Assembly: GCF_015354575.1 (NCBI RefSeq)
Contig: NZ_JACAFQ010000027.1
Coordinates: 1-63,288 of the forward strand
Length of the DNA stretch: 63,288 bases
Reading direction: 5' to 3'
From: Pseudomonas sp. UFMG81
Lineage (GTDB): Bacteria > Pseudomonadota > Gammaproteobacteria > Pseudomonadales > Pseudomonadaceae
Part shown: positions 52,157 through 59,417 of the stretch, in pieces
How positions within the stretch are numbered: the first letter of the stretch is position 1
How the letters are laid out: every line of letters starts with the position of its first letter
The notes under the pieces: model-generated
Database searches by the model: none
Told to the model about the DNA's origin: nothing
The model's input: the letters and a program-made list of their open reading frames with translations, nothing else
Program-made: the position numbers and the translations under genes

Positions 52157-52954
52157 ATGAACTTCAATGAGTTGCTGGAGGCCGCGCGGGCGAATCCACA
52201 GGCGGTCAGTGTTCCGCCGGGCTGGGCGCAGGGGCGGGCGGTGTTTGGCGGCCTGATGGCAGCCATGGTGCACGAGGTGATGCGTGCCAAGCTGGGTGAT
52301 GATCGCCCGGTGCGCTCGCTGGCCATCACCTTTGTCGGCCCGGCGGCGCCGGATGTGCCGATCAGCCTTGAGGTCGAGGTGCTGCGCGAAGGCAAGGCGG
52401 TCAGCACGCTGCTGGGGCGTGCCGTGCAGGACGGCCAGGTGGTGACCCTGGTGCAAGGCAGCTTCGGGGCAGGGCGGCCCAGCGTGGTGGCGGTCGATGC
52501 GCCACCGGCCATGCCGATGAAACCGTTGCTGGAGGCCGCGCCGGAGCTGCCCTACATCAAGGGCGTCACCCCTGAGTTCATGCAGCATGTGGCGTTTCGC
52601 TGGGCGGTGGGCGGGCTGCCGTTCAGCGGTAATGACTCACGCCATATGGGTGGCTGGGTGCGTTTGCGCGATGTGCCCGAAGCACCGGTCGAGGTGGCGC
52701 ACTTGCTGGCGTTGGTCGACGCCTGGCCGCCGAGCCTACTGCCGTACCTGAAGCGGCCAGCCGCTGGCAGCACCCTCACCTGGACCATCGAGTTCGTCCA
52801 GCCGACACCGCGCTTGTCGACGCTGGACTGGTGCCGGTATGTGGTCGAGACCGAGCATGCGCGCGATGGCTATGGCCACGCCGCTGCCAAGTTGTGGACG
52901 GCGGAAGGTGAGCTTCTGGCGTTGAGTCGGCAGACGGTAACCGTGTTCGCCTGA
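52157..52954 (+). CDS. acyl-CoA thioesterase of the double-hotdog type
   Basis: This 265-residue enzyme resembles TesB-like acyl-CoA thioesterases built from two hotdog domains. The N-terminal half has GRAVFGGLMAAMVHEVMRAK and the strand SLAITFVGPAAPDVPISLEV, and the second half has GSTLTWTIEFVQP with the hotdog strand order. It would release fatty acids from CoA. The ATG at 52157 was chosen over 52136; AGGAG lies 10 bases upstream. No operon partner is obvious. Confidence 0.85.
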   Translation: MNFNELLEAARANPQAVSVPPGWAQGRAVFGGLMAAMVHEVMRAKLGDDRPVRSLAITFVGPAAPDVPISLEVEVLREGKAVSTLLGRAVQDGQVVTLVQGSFGAGRPSVVAVDAPPAMPMKPLLEAAPELPYIKGVTPEFMQHVAFRWAVGGLPFSGNDSRHMGGWVRLRDVPEAPVEVAHLLALVDAWPPSLLPYLKRPAAGSTLTWTIEFVQPTPRLSTLDWCRYVVETEHARDGYGHAAAKLWTAEGELLALSRQTVTVFA

Positions 52955-53005
52955 CGTTCGGTTGGGGATGCTTCGCCTCCCATCGCCGGCAGGTAGCACG
53001 ACCCC

Positions 53006-53135
53006 TGTAGGAGCGGCCTCGTGCCGCGAAAGGGCTGCATCGCAGCCCCAGCCATTTAAGTAACAACATCGATCGCCGGGGCCGCTTTGCAGCCCTTTCC
53101 GGCCGGTCCGGCGCCCCGGCAAGGCCGCTCCTACA
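53006..53135. repeat. paired REP palindrome (inverted pair)
   Basis: The outer ends TGTAGGAGCGGCCT and its complement match, and the interior resembles the pairs at 5511 and 29680 in the reverse orientation. GTGCAAGACAGTCGCTCCC follows at 53143, a variant of the motif seen around 18571, and another partial unit lies at 53188-53213. Confidence 0.8.
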
Positions 53136-53213
53136 GAAAAGCCGTGCAAGACAGTCGCTCCCACCGGGTCAGGTATTGAGGCCCTTGTGGGCGCTGGCTT
53201 GCCAGCGATGAGG

Positions 53214-53582
53214 TCAACGCCGATGCTTGTGCCGTTCCCGCCAGGCACGCCACCAGGCTCCGCTGAGCACGAACCTGGGGAAGGTGATGAACTGCTCGGT
53301 CAGCAGGCGCTGCACGGCGTCCTTGCGGTTGGCGAAGGGTTCAGGCTGCTCGGCCTCCAGGCGATGCCCTTGGCGTTGCAGGCCCAGCCCGGCGGCCAGG
53401 GCGATGATGCCCACGGCGATTTGTGACAGATCCAGCCCGAACAGCCCCGACAACACCAGCAGCGCACCAATGATGAACAGCGGTACGGCAATCAGGTGCA
53501 GGACCAGGTTGGTGGGGTGGCGGTGGTTGTGGTGATAGCCACGCCATTGCCAGGCGGGCAGGTTGGGCAGTCGTTTGCTCAT
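53214..53582 (-). CDS. small Mpo1-like (DUF962) membrane protein
   Basis: This 122-residue protein has the Mpo1/DUF962 signature YHHNHRHPTNLVLHLIAVPL, which contains the histidines thought to bind iron, and two or three transmembrane helices (about 25-45 and 48-68). Yeast Mpo1 is a dioxygenase that shortens 2-hydroxy fatty acids. Bacterial relatives are mostly uncharacterised, so the reaction here is only an inference. The tail is basic (RAWRERHKHRR). The gene is single. Confidence 0.78.
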   Translation of the reverse strand: MSKRLPNLPAWQWRGYHHNHRHPTNLVLHLIAVPLFIIGALLVLSGLFGLDLSQIAVGIIALAAGLGLQRQGHRLEAEQPEPFANRKDAVQRLLTEQFITFPRFVLSGAWWRAWRERHKHRR

Positions 53583-53673
53583 GGGCAGTTCCTCGCAGAC
53601 ATGCCCACAGCTTAGTGCGGCCCCTTTGCAGGGGCCAATCGAGGCTGGCTATGGTGACCATAGCCCGAAAAAC

Positions 53674-55152
53674 CTAGAGCTTGAGTTGGCCGATAGCCTT
53701 GTTCAACTCACCGGCCAGGGTCGCCAGTTCGTTGCTGGTGGTGGCCGAGCCTACGGTCTGCTGCACCGTCTGTTCGGTGACGTCGCGGATGCTCACCACC
53801 GCACGGTTCATTTCCTCGGCCACCTGGCTCTGCTGCTCGGCGGCCACGGCGATCTGGGTGTTGCTTTCGCGCATCTGAGCCACGGCGCTGGTGATCTCGG
53901 CCAGGGCCTCGCCGGCCTCGCGCGCCTGCTTGACGCAGTCGTCGGCCTTGTACGAGCTCTCCTGCATGAAGTCCACCGCGTCACGAGTGCCGGCTTGCAG
54001 GTCGCCAACCATGGTGGTGATCTCGTCGGTGGAGTTCTGCACACGCTTGGCCAGGTTGCGTACTTCGTCGGCGACCACGGCAAAACCGCGGCCAAGGTCG
54101 CCGGCCCGGGCGGCCTCGATGGCAGCGTTGAGCGCCAGCAAGTTGGTCTGTTCGGCGATGCTGTGGATCACCCCGACCACGCCGTTGATCTTCTGGCTGT
54201 CCTCGGCCAGTTGGCGGATCATCTCGGCGGTTTGCTGCACGCCGCTGGACAACCCGGCGATCGAATCCTGCACCCGGCTGACCACGGCCTGGCCGCTACC
54301 GGCCAGGGTGTCCGCAGTCTGCGACAGGTCGCGGGTGGCGCCGGCGTGCTGGGCGATGTGGTGCACGGTGGCGGTCATTTCGTTGATCGCAGTGGCGGCC
54401 TGGTCGGTCTCGCTCTGCTGGCCGATCATGCCGTGGCGCACCTCGTCCATGCTCCCGGCCAGGCGCGCGGCGCCCGAATCGAGCTGGGCGGCGGTGCGCG
54501 CCACGGTGCTGACCACCCGGTGGTAGGTGGTTTGCATGGCGTTGAAGGCGCCGGCCATCTGCCCGACTTCGTCGCCACAGGCCAGCGGCACGCGCGCGGC
54601 GAGGTCGCCGGTCTTCTCCACGTGCAGCATCACGTCCTTGAGGGTGTTGAGCTGGCTGAGCAGGAAGCGGATCAACAGTTGCGAGGCACCGAGCATGGCC
54701 AGCATGAGCACCAGCACGCACACCGCGTAGTTGCTGAAACGGTCGAAATACACCTGGCTGAGGCTGGGTGAGTGAGCGAGCACTGCGAACTGCTGCTCGC
54801 CCCGACGGATCACCTGGGCGCCACGCAGCGGGTTGTCGCCTGCGATCCAGGCGCCGGGGAGCTCGACCCAGCCCTGGGCATCGCGCAGCGCTTCAAGCGG
54901 CTCACCGTTGACTTGCGGTGTCTGCCCGTTGCGCCAGCTGATCACGCCCGGCAATGGCGGCAAGGGTTGCCCGGCGGGCCAGGCGGCCAGCAACTGGGCC
55001 TGGCTCTGCGCCTGCGCCTGGGCGCCGCTGGCGCGGGCCTGCTGCTCGAGGTGCACCGCATACAGCACCAGCATAAGGGTGGTGACGAAGGCCACAGCGT
55101 TGACGGCCCAGAACTTGTATTTGAGGGAAATATTGCTAAGCCAGGCACCCAT
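53674..55152 (-). CDS. methyl-accepting chemotaxis protein with small periplasmic domain
   Basis: This 492-residue receptor has TM1 near 14-34, a short periplasmic domain (about 100 residues, with LPGVISWRNGQTPQVNG), TM2 near 143-165, HAMP, and a signalling domain (EQTNLLALNAAIEAARAGDLG). The ligand domain is not recognised and is too small for dCache or four-helix-bundle families of the usual size. The ATG at 55152 was chosen because it precedes TM1. No sigma-28 site was found in the short upstream gap. Confidence 0.86.
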   Translation of the reverse strand: MGAWLSNISLKYKFWAVNAVAFVTTLMLVLYAVHLEQQARASGAQAQAQSQAQLLAAWPAGQPLPPLPGVISWRNGQTPQVNGEPLEALRDAQGWVELPGAWIAGDNPLRGAQVIRRGEQQFAVLAHSPSLSQVYFDRFSNYAVCVLVLMLAMLGASQLLIRFLLSQLNTLKDVMLHVEKTGDLAARVPLACGDEVGQMAGAFNAMQTTYHRVVSTVARTAAQLDSGAARLAGSMDEVRHGMIGQQSETDQAATAINEMTATVHHIAQHAGATRDLSQTADTLAGSGQAVVSRVQDSIAGLSSGVQQTAEMIRQLAEDSQKINGVVGVIHSIAEQTNLLALNAAIEAARAGDLGRGFAVVADEVRNLAKRVQNSTDEITTMVGDLQAGTRDAVDFMQESSYKADDCVKQAREAGEALAEITSAVAQMRESNTQIAVAAEQQSQVAEEMNRAVVSIRDVTEQTVQQTVGSATTSNELATLAGELNKAIGQLKL

Positions 55153-55239
55153 GGTAGGTCTTCTCTGAATTGGCGAAAAACATTGTTGGCAAGGTGCCAT
55201 CATTGTGCCCGCCAAGGCCAGGACCCTTGTTGATATGCG

Positions 55240-56046
55240 TCAACAAACCTCAGGCAGGTTGAAGAACGCCCGGGCACAGGCGGTGGTGTGTGCGGCGGTC
55301 TGCTCGATGGTCTCACCGCGATGCAGCGCCACCTCGCGCAGCACCTCGGGCAGGAAGGCAGGCTCGTTGCGGCCGTTCTTCGGTTTTGGCCGCAGGCTGC
55401 GGGGCAGCAGGTAGGGCGCGTCGCTCTCCAGCATCAGGCGACCGGTGGGGATGCTGCCAACCAACGGATGCAGGTGGGTGCCACGGCGCTCATCGCAGAT
55501 CCAGCCGGTGATACCGATGTGCAGGTCCAGGTCGAGGTAGGCGAACAACGCCTGACGCTCGCCGGTAAAGCAGTGCACCACCGCAGCGGGCAGGTGGTCG
55601 CGGTAGCCCTTGAGGATTGCCAGCAGGCGTTCGCTGGCATCGCGCTCATGGAGGAATACTGGCAAGCGCAGCTCGGCGGCCAGCGCCAGTTGGGCTTCCA
55701 GGGCCTGTTCCTGTTGCGGGCGAGGGGAGAAGTCGCGGTTGAAATCCAGCCCGCATTCACCCACGGCCTTTACCCGGGGGTGACCCAGCAGTTGGCGCAG
55801 TTCGCGTTCGCTGTCGCCGCTCCAGCTTTTGGCGTCGTGGGGGTGCACGCCGGCGGTGCAGAACAGCCGCTGGCCCCGTTCATCCAGACGCTTGCACAGC
55901 GCCAGCGCCTCATGGCTGACAGCCAGGCTGGTGCCGGTCAATACCAGCTGGGCTACGCCAGCCTCGACGGCGCGCTCGACCACAGCCGCCTGCTGGTCAT
56001 GGAAACTGCTGTTGGTCAGGTTGACGCCGATATCGATCAGTTGCAT
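55240..56046 (-). CDS. tatD: TatD family metal-dependent deoxyribonuclease
   Basis: This 268-residue protein has the TIM-barrel amidohydrolase motifs of TatD, a 3'-5' exonuclease for DNA and RNA. The marks are IDIGVNLTNSSF, GVHPHDAKSW, AVGECGLDFNRDF, LPVFLHERDASERL, VVHCFTGER and LMLESDAPYL. The N-terminal metal-binding HxH typical of TatD is replaced by DIGVN here, as in the TatD branch proper of E. coli. The ATG at 56046 was chosen over 56145. It converges with no operon partner. Confidence 0.9.
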   Translation of the reverse strand: MQLIDIGVNLTNSSFHDQQAAVVERAVEAGVAQLVLTGTSLAVSHEALALCKRLDERGQRLFCTAGVHPHDAKSWSGDSERELRQLLGHPRVKAVGECGLDFNRDFSPRPQQEQALEAQLALAAELRLPVFLHERDASERLLAILKGYRDHLPAAVVHCFTGERQALFAYLDLDLHIGITGWICDERRGTHLHPLVGSIPTGRLMLESDAPYLLPRSLRPKPKNGRNEPAFLPEVLREVALHRGETIEQTAAHTTACARAFFNLPEVC

Positions 56047-56203
56047 GGTGCTACCTCGTGCCGCGGGGCGGCCAGCATAGCAAAAACCGGGAAATCGCGA
56101 AAAAGCCAAGAACTTCAAACGTTTGCTGTGGTCTTTTGACGTCATTTATCACGGATGACCCTTGCACAGGGTGCCCGCCAACCGCCCTGGGACCTTCTTA
56201 TTG

Positions 56204-57610
56204 ATGCTGCGAACCCTGCTGACGACCGTCTTGACCCTCGGGCTGTTGGCCGCCTGGCCGGTCACTGCCAGCGAGCCCGGGCCACAACAGCACCTGCCCG
56301 CCAGCCAGGCCCGCGACCTGGCGCAGATCCGCTCGAGCAAGGTGTTGCGGGTGCTGGTCAACCAGAGCCGCAACAGCTCCGGTGAGGTCAAGGGTGAGCC
56401 GGTAGGTGTCGAGTACTACCGCTTGCGCGGGCTGGAACACGCCCTCAACGCCCGGGTCGCCGACGACCAGGAAATCACCCTCAAGATCATCCCCCGGGCC
56501 AAGGAACAATTGCTCGGGGCGTTGCAGCGTGGCGAGGGCGACCTTGCCGCGCCCGGCGAGCTGCTCGACCCGGCGCTGGTCAAGGGTGTCGAGGCCAGTG
56601 CGCCGGTGCTGGACCAGGTGCCGCTGGTGCTGGTGGGGCGCAAGGGCGAGCGCAGCTACAGCCGCGCCGAGCAACTGTCCGGGCGCACCATCGCCCTGAC
56701 CAGCGCCAGTGCCGCCGGTGCGGCGATCCAGGCGATCAACCAGCAGCTGGCGCTGCGCAAGCGTGCGCCGATCAAGGTGGAGTGGGTCGACCCAACACTG
56801 GCGGTGGAGGATGTGCTGGAGATGGTGCAGGCCGGCATTTACCCGCTGACCGTGGTGGAGCGGCCCATCGCCCAGCGCTGGGCGCGGGTGATGCCGCGCC
56901 TGCGCCTGGACAGCAAGGTGCAGTTGGCCCAGCCTGCGGCCATGCGCTGGTATGTGCGCCGCGATGCGCCAATGTTCCGGGCAGCGGTGGACCGCTTCCT
57001 CGCCACCTATCGCGCCCCGGACAACCAGGATGCTGCCTTCGAGCGTATCTACCGGCGCCAGTACCGGGTGCACAACCCCTTGGCAAGCAAGGACCGCCAG
57101 CGCCTGGCGTCGTTGCGCCCGGTGTTGCAGAAGCATGGCGCAGACCAGCAGTTCGACTGGCTGAACCTGGCGGCGCTGGCCTTCAAGGAGTCCACCCTCA
57201 ACCCCCAGGCGCGCGGTACGGGTGGCGCCCATGGGTTGATGCAGATCACCCCGTCGGCTGCGCAGCGGGTGGGGGTGAGCAACACCGCCACGGTCGACGG
57301 CAATGTCCAGGCCAGCGCCCGCTACCTGGCGCTGATTCGCCGCAAGTTCTTCGCCAGCCCCACACTCAACGACCGCGAACGCATGGCCTTCATCCTGGCG
57401 GCCTACAACCTTGGGCCGGAGCGAGTCCAGGCCATGCGCGCCGAAGCCCGCCGCCGTGGCCTCAACGGCAACCAGTGGTTCTTCCAGACCGAGCGCATCG
57501 CCATGGAGCAGGTGGGCATGGGGCCGGTGAATTTCGTCAACAGCGTCAACAAATACTACCTTGCGTTCAACCGCGAGCGAGCTTCCCTGGAGCGGGTGGC
57601 GAAACGCTGA
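56204..57610 (+). CDS. MltF-like lytic transglycosylase with solute-binding domain
   Basis: This 468-residue periplasmic protein combines a signal peptide (MLRTLLTTVLTLGLLAAW, cut near ATAS), an N-terminal SBP_bac_3-like domain (about 45-275) and a C-terminal SLT transglycosylase domain (about 310-450) with the catalytic Glu in LAFKESTLNPQARG and GGAHGLMQITPSAA. MltF-type enzymes cut murein glycan strands. It differs from canonical MltF by lacking a lipobox. The ATG at 56204 has only a weak ribosome-binding site. TTG starts at 56162 or 56201 remain possible. Confidence 0.86.
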   Translation: MLRTLLTTVLTLGLLAAWPVTASEPGPQQHLPASQARDLAQIRSSKVLRVLVNQSRNSSGEVKGEPVGVEYYRLRGLEHALNARVADDQEITLKIIPRAKEQLLGALQRGEGDLAAPGELLDPALVKGVEASAPVLDQVPLVLVGRKGERSYSRAEQLSGRTIALTSASAAGAAIQAINQQLALRKRAPIKVEWVDPTLAVEDVLEMVQAGIYPLTVVERPIAQRWARVMPRLRLDSKVQLAQPAAMRWYVRRDAPMFRAAVDRFLATYRAPDNQDAAFERIYRRQYRVHNPLASKDRQRLASLRPVLQKHGADQQFDWLNLAALAFKESTLNPQARGTGGAHGLMQITPSAAQRVGVSNTATVDGNVQASARYLALIRRKFFASPTLNDRERMAFILAAYNLGPERVQAMRAEARRRGLNGNQWFFQTERIAMEQVGMGPVNFVNSVNKYYLAFNRERASLERVAKR

Positions 57611-57721
57611 AAAATCGAATTTATCGATTATAAGTACGCGATTATTGCGATTTTCTTATTCGATGTATTGATTATGATGGTGCTCATCCCACACACACCT
57701 GCTCAAACAAGGAAGCAAGAC
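57611..57721. promoter_or_regulatory. AT-rich promoter region of doxX-type gene with CGATTAT repeats
   Basis: CGATTAT at 57625-57631 and 57639-57645 and GATTAT at 57670-57675 are repeated in an AT-rich stretch unlike the rest of the window. They may be operator half-sites for an unidentified regulator. Confidence 0.45.
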
Positions 57722-58159
57722 ATGAACAACTCCTCCCTCAACGCCCTGTTCGCCACCCGCGCCGGTTACGGCTTGAGCGTCGTGCGCATCCTCGTCGGCG
57801 TGATCTTCATGGCTCACGGTGCGCAGAAGCTGTTCGGCCTGTTCGGCGGCTATGGCCTGGAAGGCACCGGCCAGTGGATGGAAAGCATCGGCCTGGCGCC
57901 GGGCTACCTGATGGCGCTGCTGTCCGGCAGTGCCGAGTTCTTCGGTGGCCTGGCACTGGTGGTCGGCCTGCTGGCCCGCCCGGCGGCCCTGGCATTGAGC
58001 GTGACCCTGGTGGTGGCGATCTTCTCGGTGCACATCGGCAACGGCCTGTTCATGTCCAACAACGGTTACGAGTTCGCCCTGGCGCTGCTGGCCGGTAGCG
58101 TGGCGGTACTCATCGAAGGTGCGGGCCGCCTGTCGCTGGATCGCCTGATCGCACGCTGA
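57722..58159 (+). CDS. DoxX family membrane protein
   Basis: This 145-residue DoxX/DoxD-type protein has four transmembrane segments (about 15-34, 55-75, 80-100 and 117-135). The family pattern is VRILVGVIFMAHGAQKLFG and GSAEFFGGLALVVGLLARPA. DoxX relatives are associated with quinone or redox stress functions, but no partner gene gives the role here. The ATG at 57722 follows AAGGAAGCAAGAC. It stands alone and precedes a REP pair. Confidence 0.87.
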   Translation: MNNSSLNALFATRAGYGLSVVRILVGVIFMAHGAQKLFGLFGGYGLEGTGQWMESIGLAPGYLMALLSGSAEFFGGLALVVGLLARPAALALSVTLVVAIFSVHIGNGLFMSNNGYEFALALLAGSVAVLIEGAGRLSLDRLIAR

Positions 58160-58461
58160 TTTCACTGTCGCCCCCTGTAGGAGCGGCCTTGTGTCGCGAA
58201 AGGGCTGCGCAGCAGCCCCAGCAAGCCTCGCGACACCGCACAAGGTTGGGGCTGCTCTGCAGCCCTTTCGCGACACAAGGTGCGCTCCTACCGCTTGTAA
58301 CTTATTGCGTGACGCTCTAGCATACCGACTGCGCCGATTTAAACAGCTACTTGCGGGGCGCAGGAGAAGCCCCAAGGGTCATCCGAAATACCGCTAAAGC
58401 GCTGGTTCGGTGACGCCTCCCACCGCTGCCCAGCGAGATTGGCGAGGCGGAGAAAAACTCC
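58160..58461. other. 302-base gap with a REP pair and no gene
   Basis: The gap contains the REP pair at 58176-58292. The remaining 58293-58461 should carry the promoter of the next gene, but I see no convincing elements. Confidence 0.5.
58176..58292. repeat. paired REP palindrome (inverted pair)
   Basis: TGTAGGAGCGGCCTTGTGTC at the left end and a mutated CAAGGTGCGCTCCTA at the right, with interior CTGCGCAGCAGCCCCAGCAA and TTGGGGCTGCTCTGCAG segments. The interior stem differs from the other pairs. Confidence 0.75.
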
Positions 58462-58770
58462 ATGAGTTGCCCACGTACCAGTGTCTGCTTGAACCCCCTG
58501 CCGGCCAACCAGGCCGCCCGTACCCCGCGCATCCTGCTCGGCGGCCAGCATCAGCCCACGCTTTTGCGCAACCTTGACGGCTTCTCCCGCCGCAAGGGCC
58601 AGGCCCGCGCATTCCTCATCCAGTTCTTTGAAAGCTGCGCACAGCTCGGCCAGTACGGTAATGACCGTTTCGACCTGGCTGTGATCCAGGCACCTGCGGC
58701 CGAAGAGGCCGCCGAGGTCATCGGCCAACTGACCCGTATTGCCCGCCAGGGCCTGATCACTCGCCGCTGA
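58462..58770 (+). CDS. conserved hypothetical protein
   Basis: This 102-residue protein begins MSCPRTSVCLNPLPANQAAR and has a basic middle (FSRRKGQARAFLIQFFESCA) and a helical tail ending QLTRIARQGLITRR. I believe this type is conserved next to greB in Pseudomonas, but no function or fold is known to me. The ribosome-binding site is GCGGAGAAAA, 8 bases or more upstream. An open frame on the opposite strand (58339-58782) is judged spurious. Confidence 0.6.
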   Translation: MSCPRTSVCLNPLPANQAARTPRILLGGQHQPTLLRNLDGFSRRKGQARAFLIQFFESCAQLGQYGNDRFDLAVIQAPAAEEAAEVIGQLTRIARQGLITRR

Positions 58771-58858
58771 GCCGCGTGTCACCCTTAGTTTTTTTGGTTA
58801 AGCTCGGTCATTCGGCGGGTGCCATGCGCCTGCCGCGGTTGCACTGAGGAGACAACGG

Positions 58859-59332
58859 TTGAGCACCAACATCATCACGACGGAAGGTCATGAGGCCCTG
58901 AAAAAGGAGCTCGACCATTTGTGGCGGGTCTATCGCCCCGAAATCACCCAGAAGGTCACCTGGGCGGCATCGCTGGGTGATCGCAGCGAAAATGCCGACT
59001 ACCAGTACAACAAGAAGCTGCTGCGCGAGATCGACCGTCGCGTGCGCTACCTGCGCAAGCGCCTGGAAGATATCAAGGTGGTCAGCTACTCGCCGCAGCA
59101 GGAGGGGCGGGTGTTCTTCGGTGCCTGGGTGGAGATCGAGAACGACGAGGGCGAACAACTGAAGTTTCGCATCGTCGGCTATGACGAGATCCACGGGCGT
59201 AACGACTACATCTCCATTGATTCGCCCATGGCCCGTGCCCTGCTCAAGAAAGAGGAAGGCGACGAGGTGCTGGTGCATACCCCTACGGGCGAAGCGACCT
59301 GGTACGTCAGCAGCATCCATTACAACCTGTAG
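58859..59332 (+). CDS. greB: transcription elongation factor GreB
   Basis: This 157-residue Gre factor rescues backtracked RNA polymerase by stimulating transcript cleavage. The N-terminal coiled coil (about 10-75) has the acidic tip region LGDRSENADYQYNKKLLREI, and the C-terminal FKBP-like domain reads RIVGYDEIHGRNDYISIDSP. The length and motif order match GreB rather than GreA. The start is a TTG at 58859 with AGGAG 7 bases upstream. No better ATG is available. Confidence 0.93.
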   Translation: MSTNIITTEGHEALKKELDHLWRVYRPEITQKVTWAASLGDRSENADYQYNKKLLREIDRRVRYLRKRLEDIKVVSYSPQQEGRVFFGAWVEIENDEGEQLKFRIVGYDEIHGRNDYISIDSPMARALLKKEEGDEVLVHTPTGEATWYVSSIHYNL

Positions 59333-59404
59333 CCCTTCACCGGCAAACCGGCTCCCACGGTTTGTGTGCAATGCCCTGTGGGAGCCGGCTTGCCGGCGAT
59401 GGGG
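59333..59404. repeat. paired REP-like palindrome
   Basis: CTTCACCGGCAAACCGGCTC followed by CCACGG and, inverted, CTGTGGGAGCCGGCTTGCCG followed by GCGATGGGG. It separates greB from the converging ABC permease gene. Confidence 0.7.
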
Positions 59405-59417
59405 CTGATGCCGCTAT

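Noticed and set aside
58339..58782. 147-residue minus-strand open frame
   Set aside because: It overlaps the conserved plus-strand 102-residue gene, and its start and ribosome-binding site are weaker.
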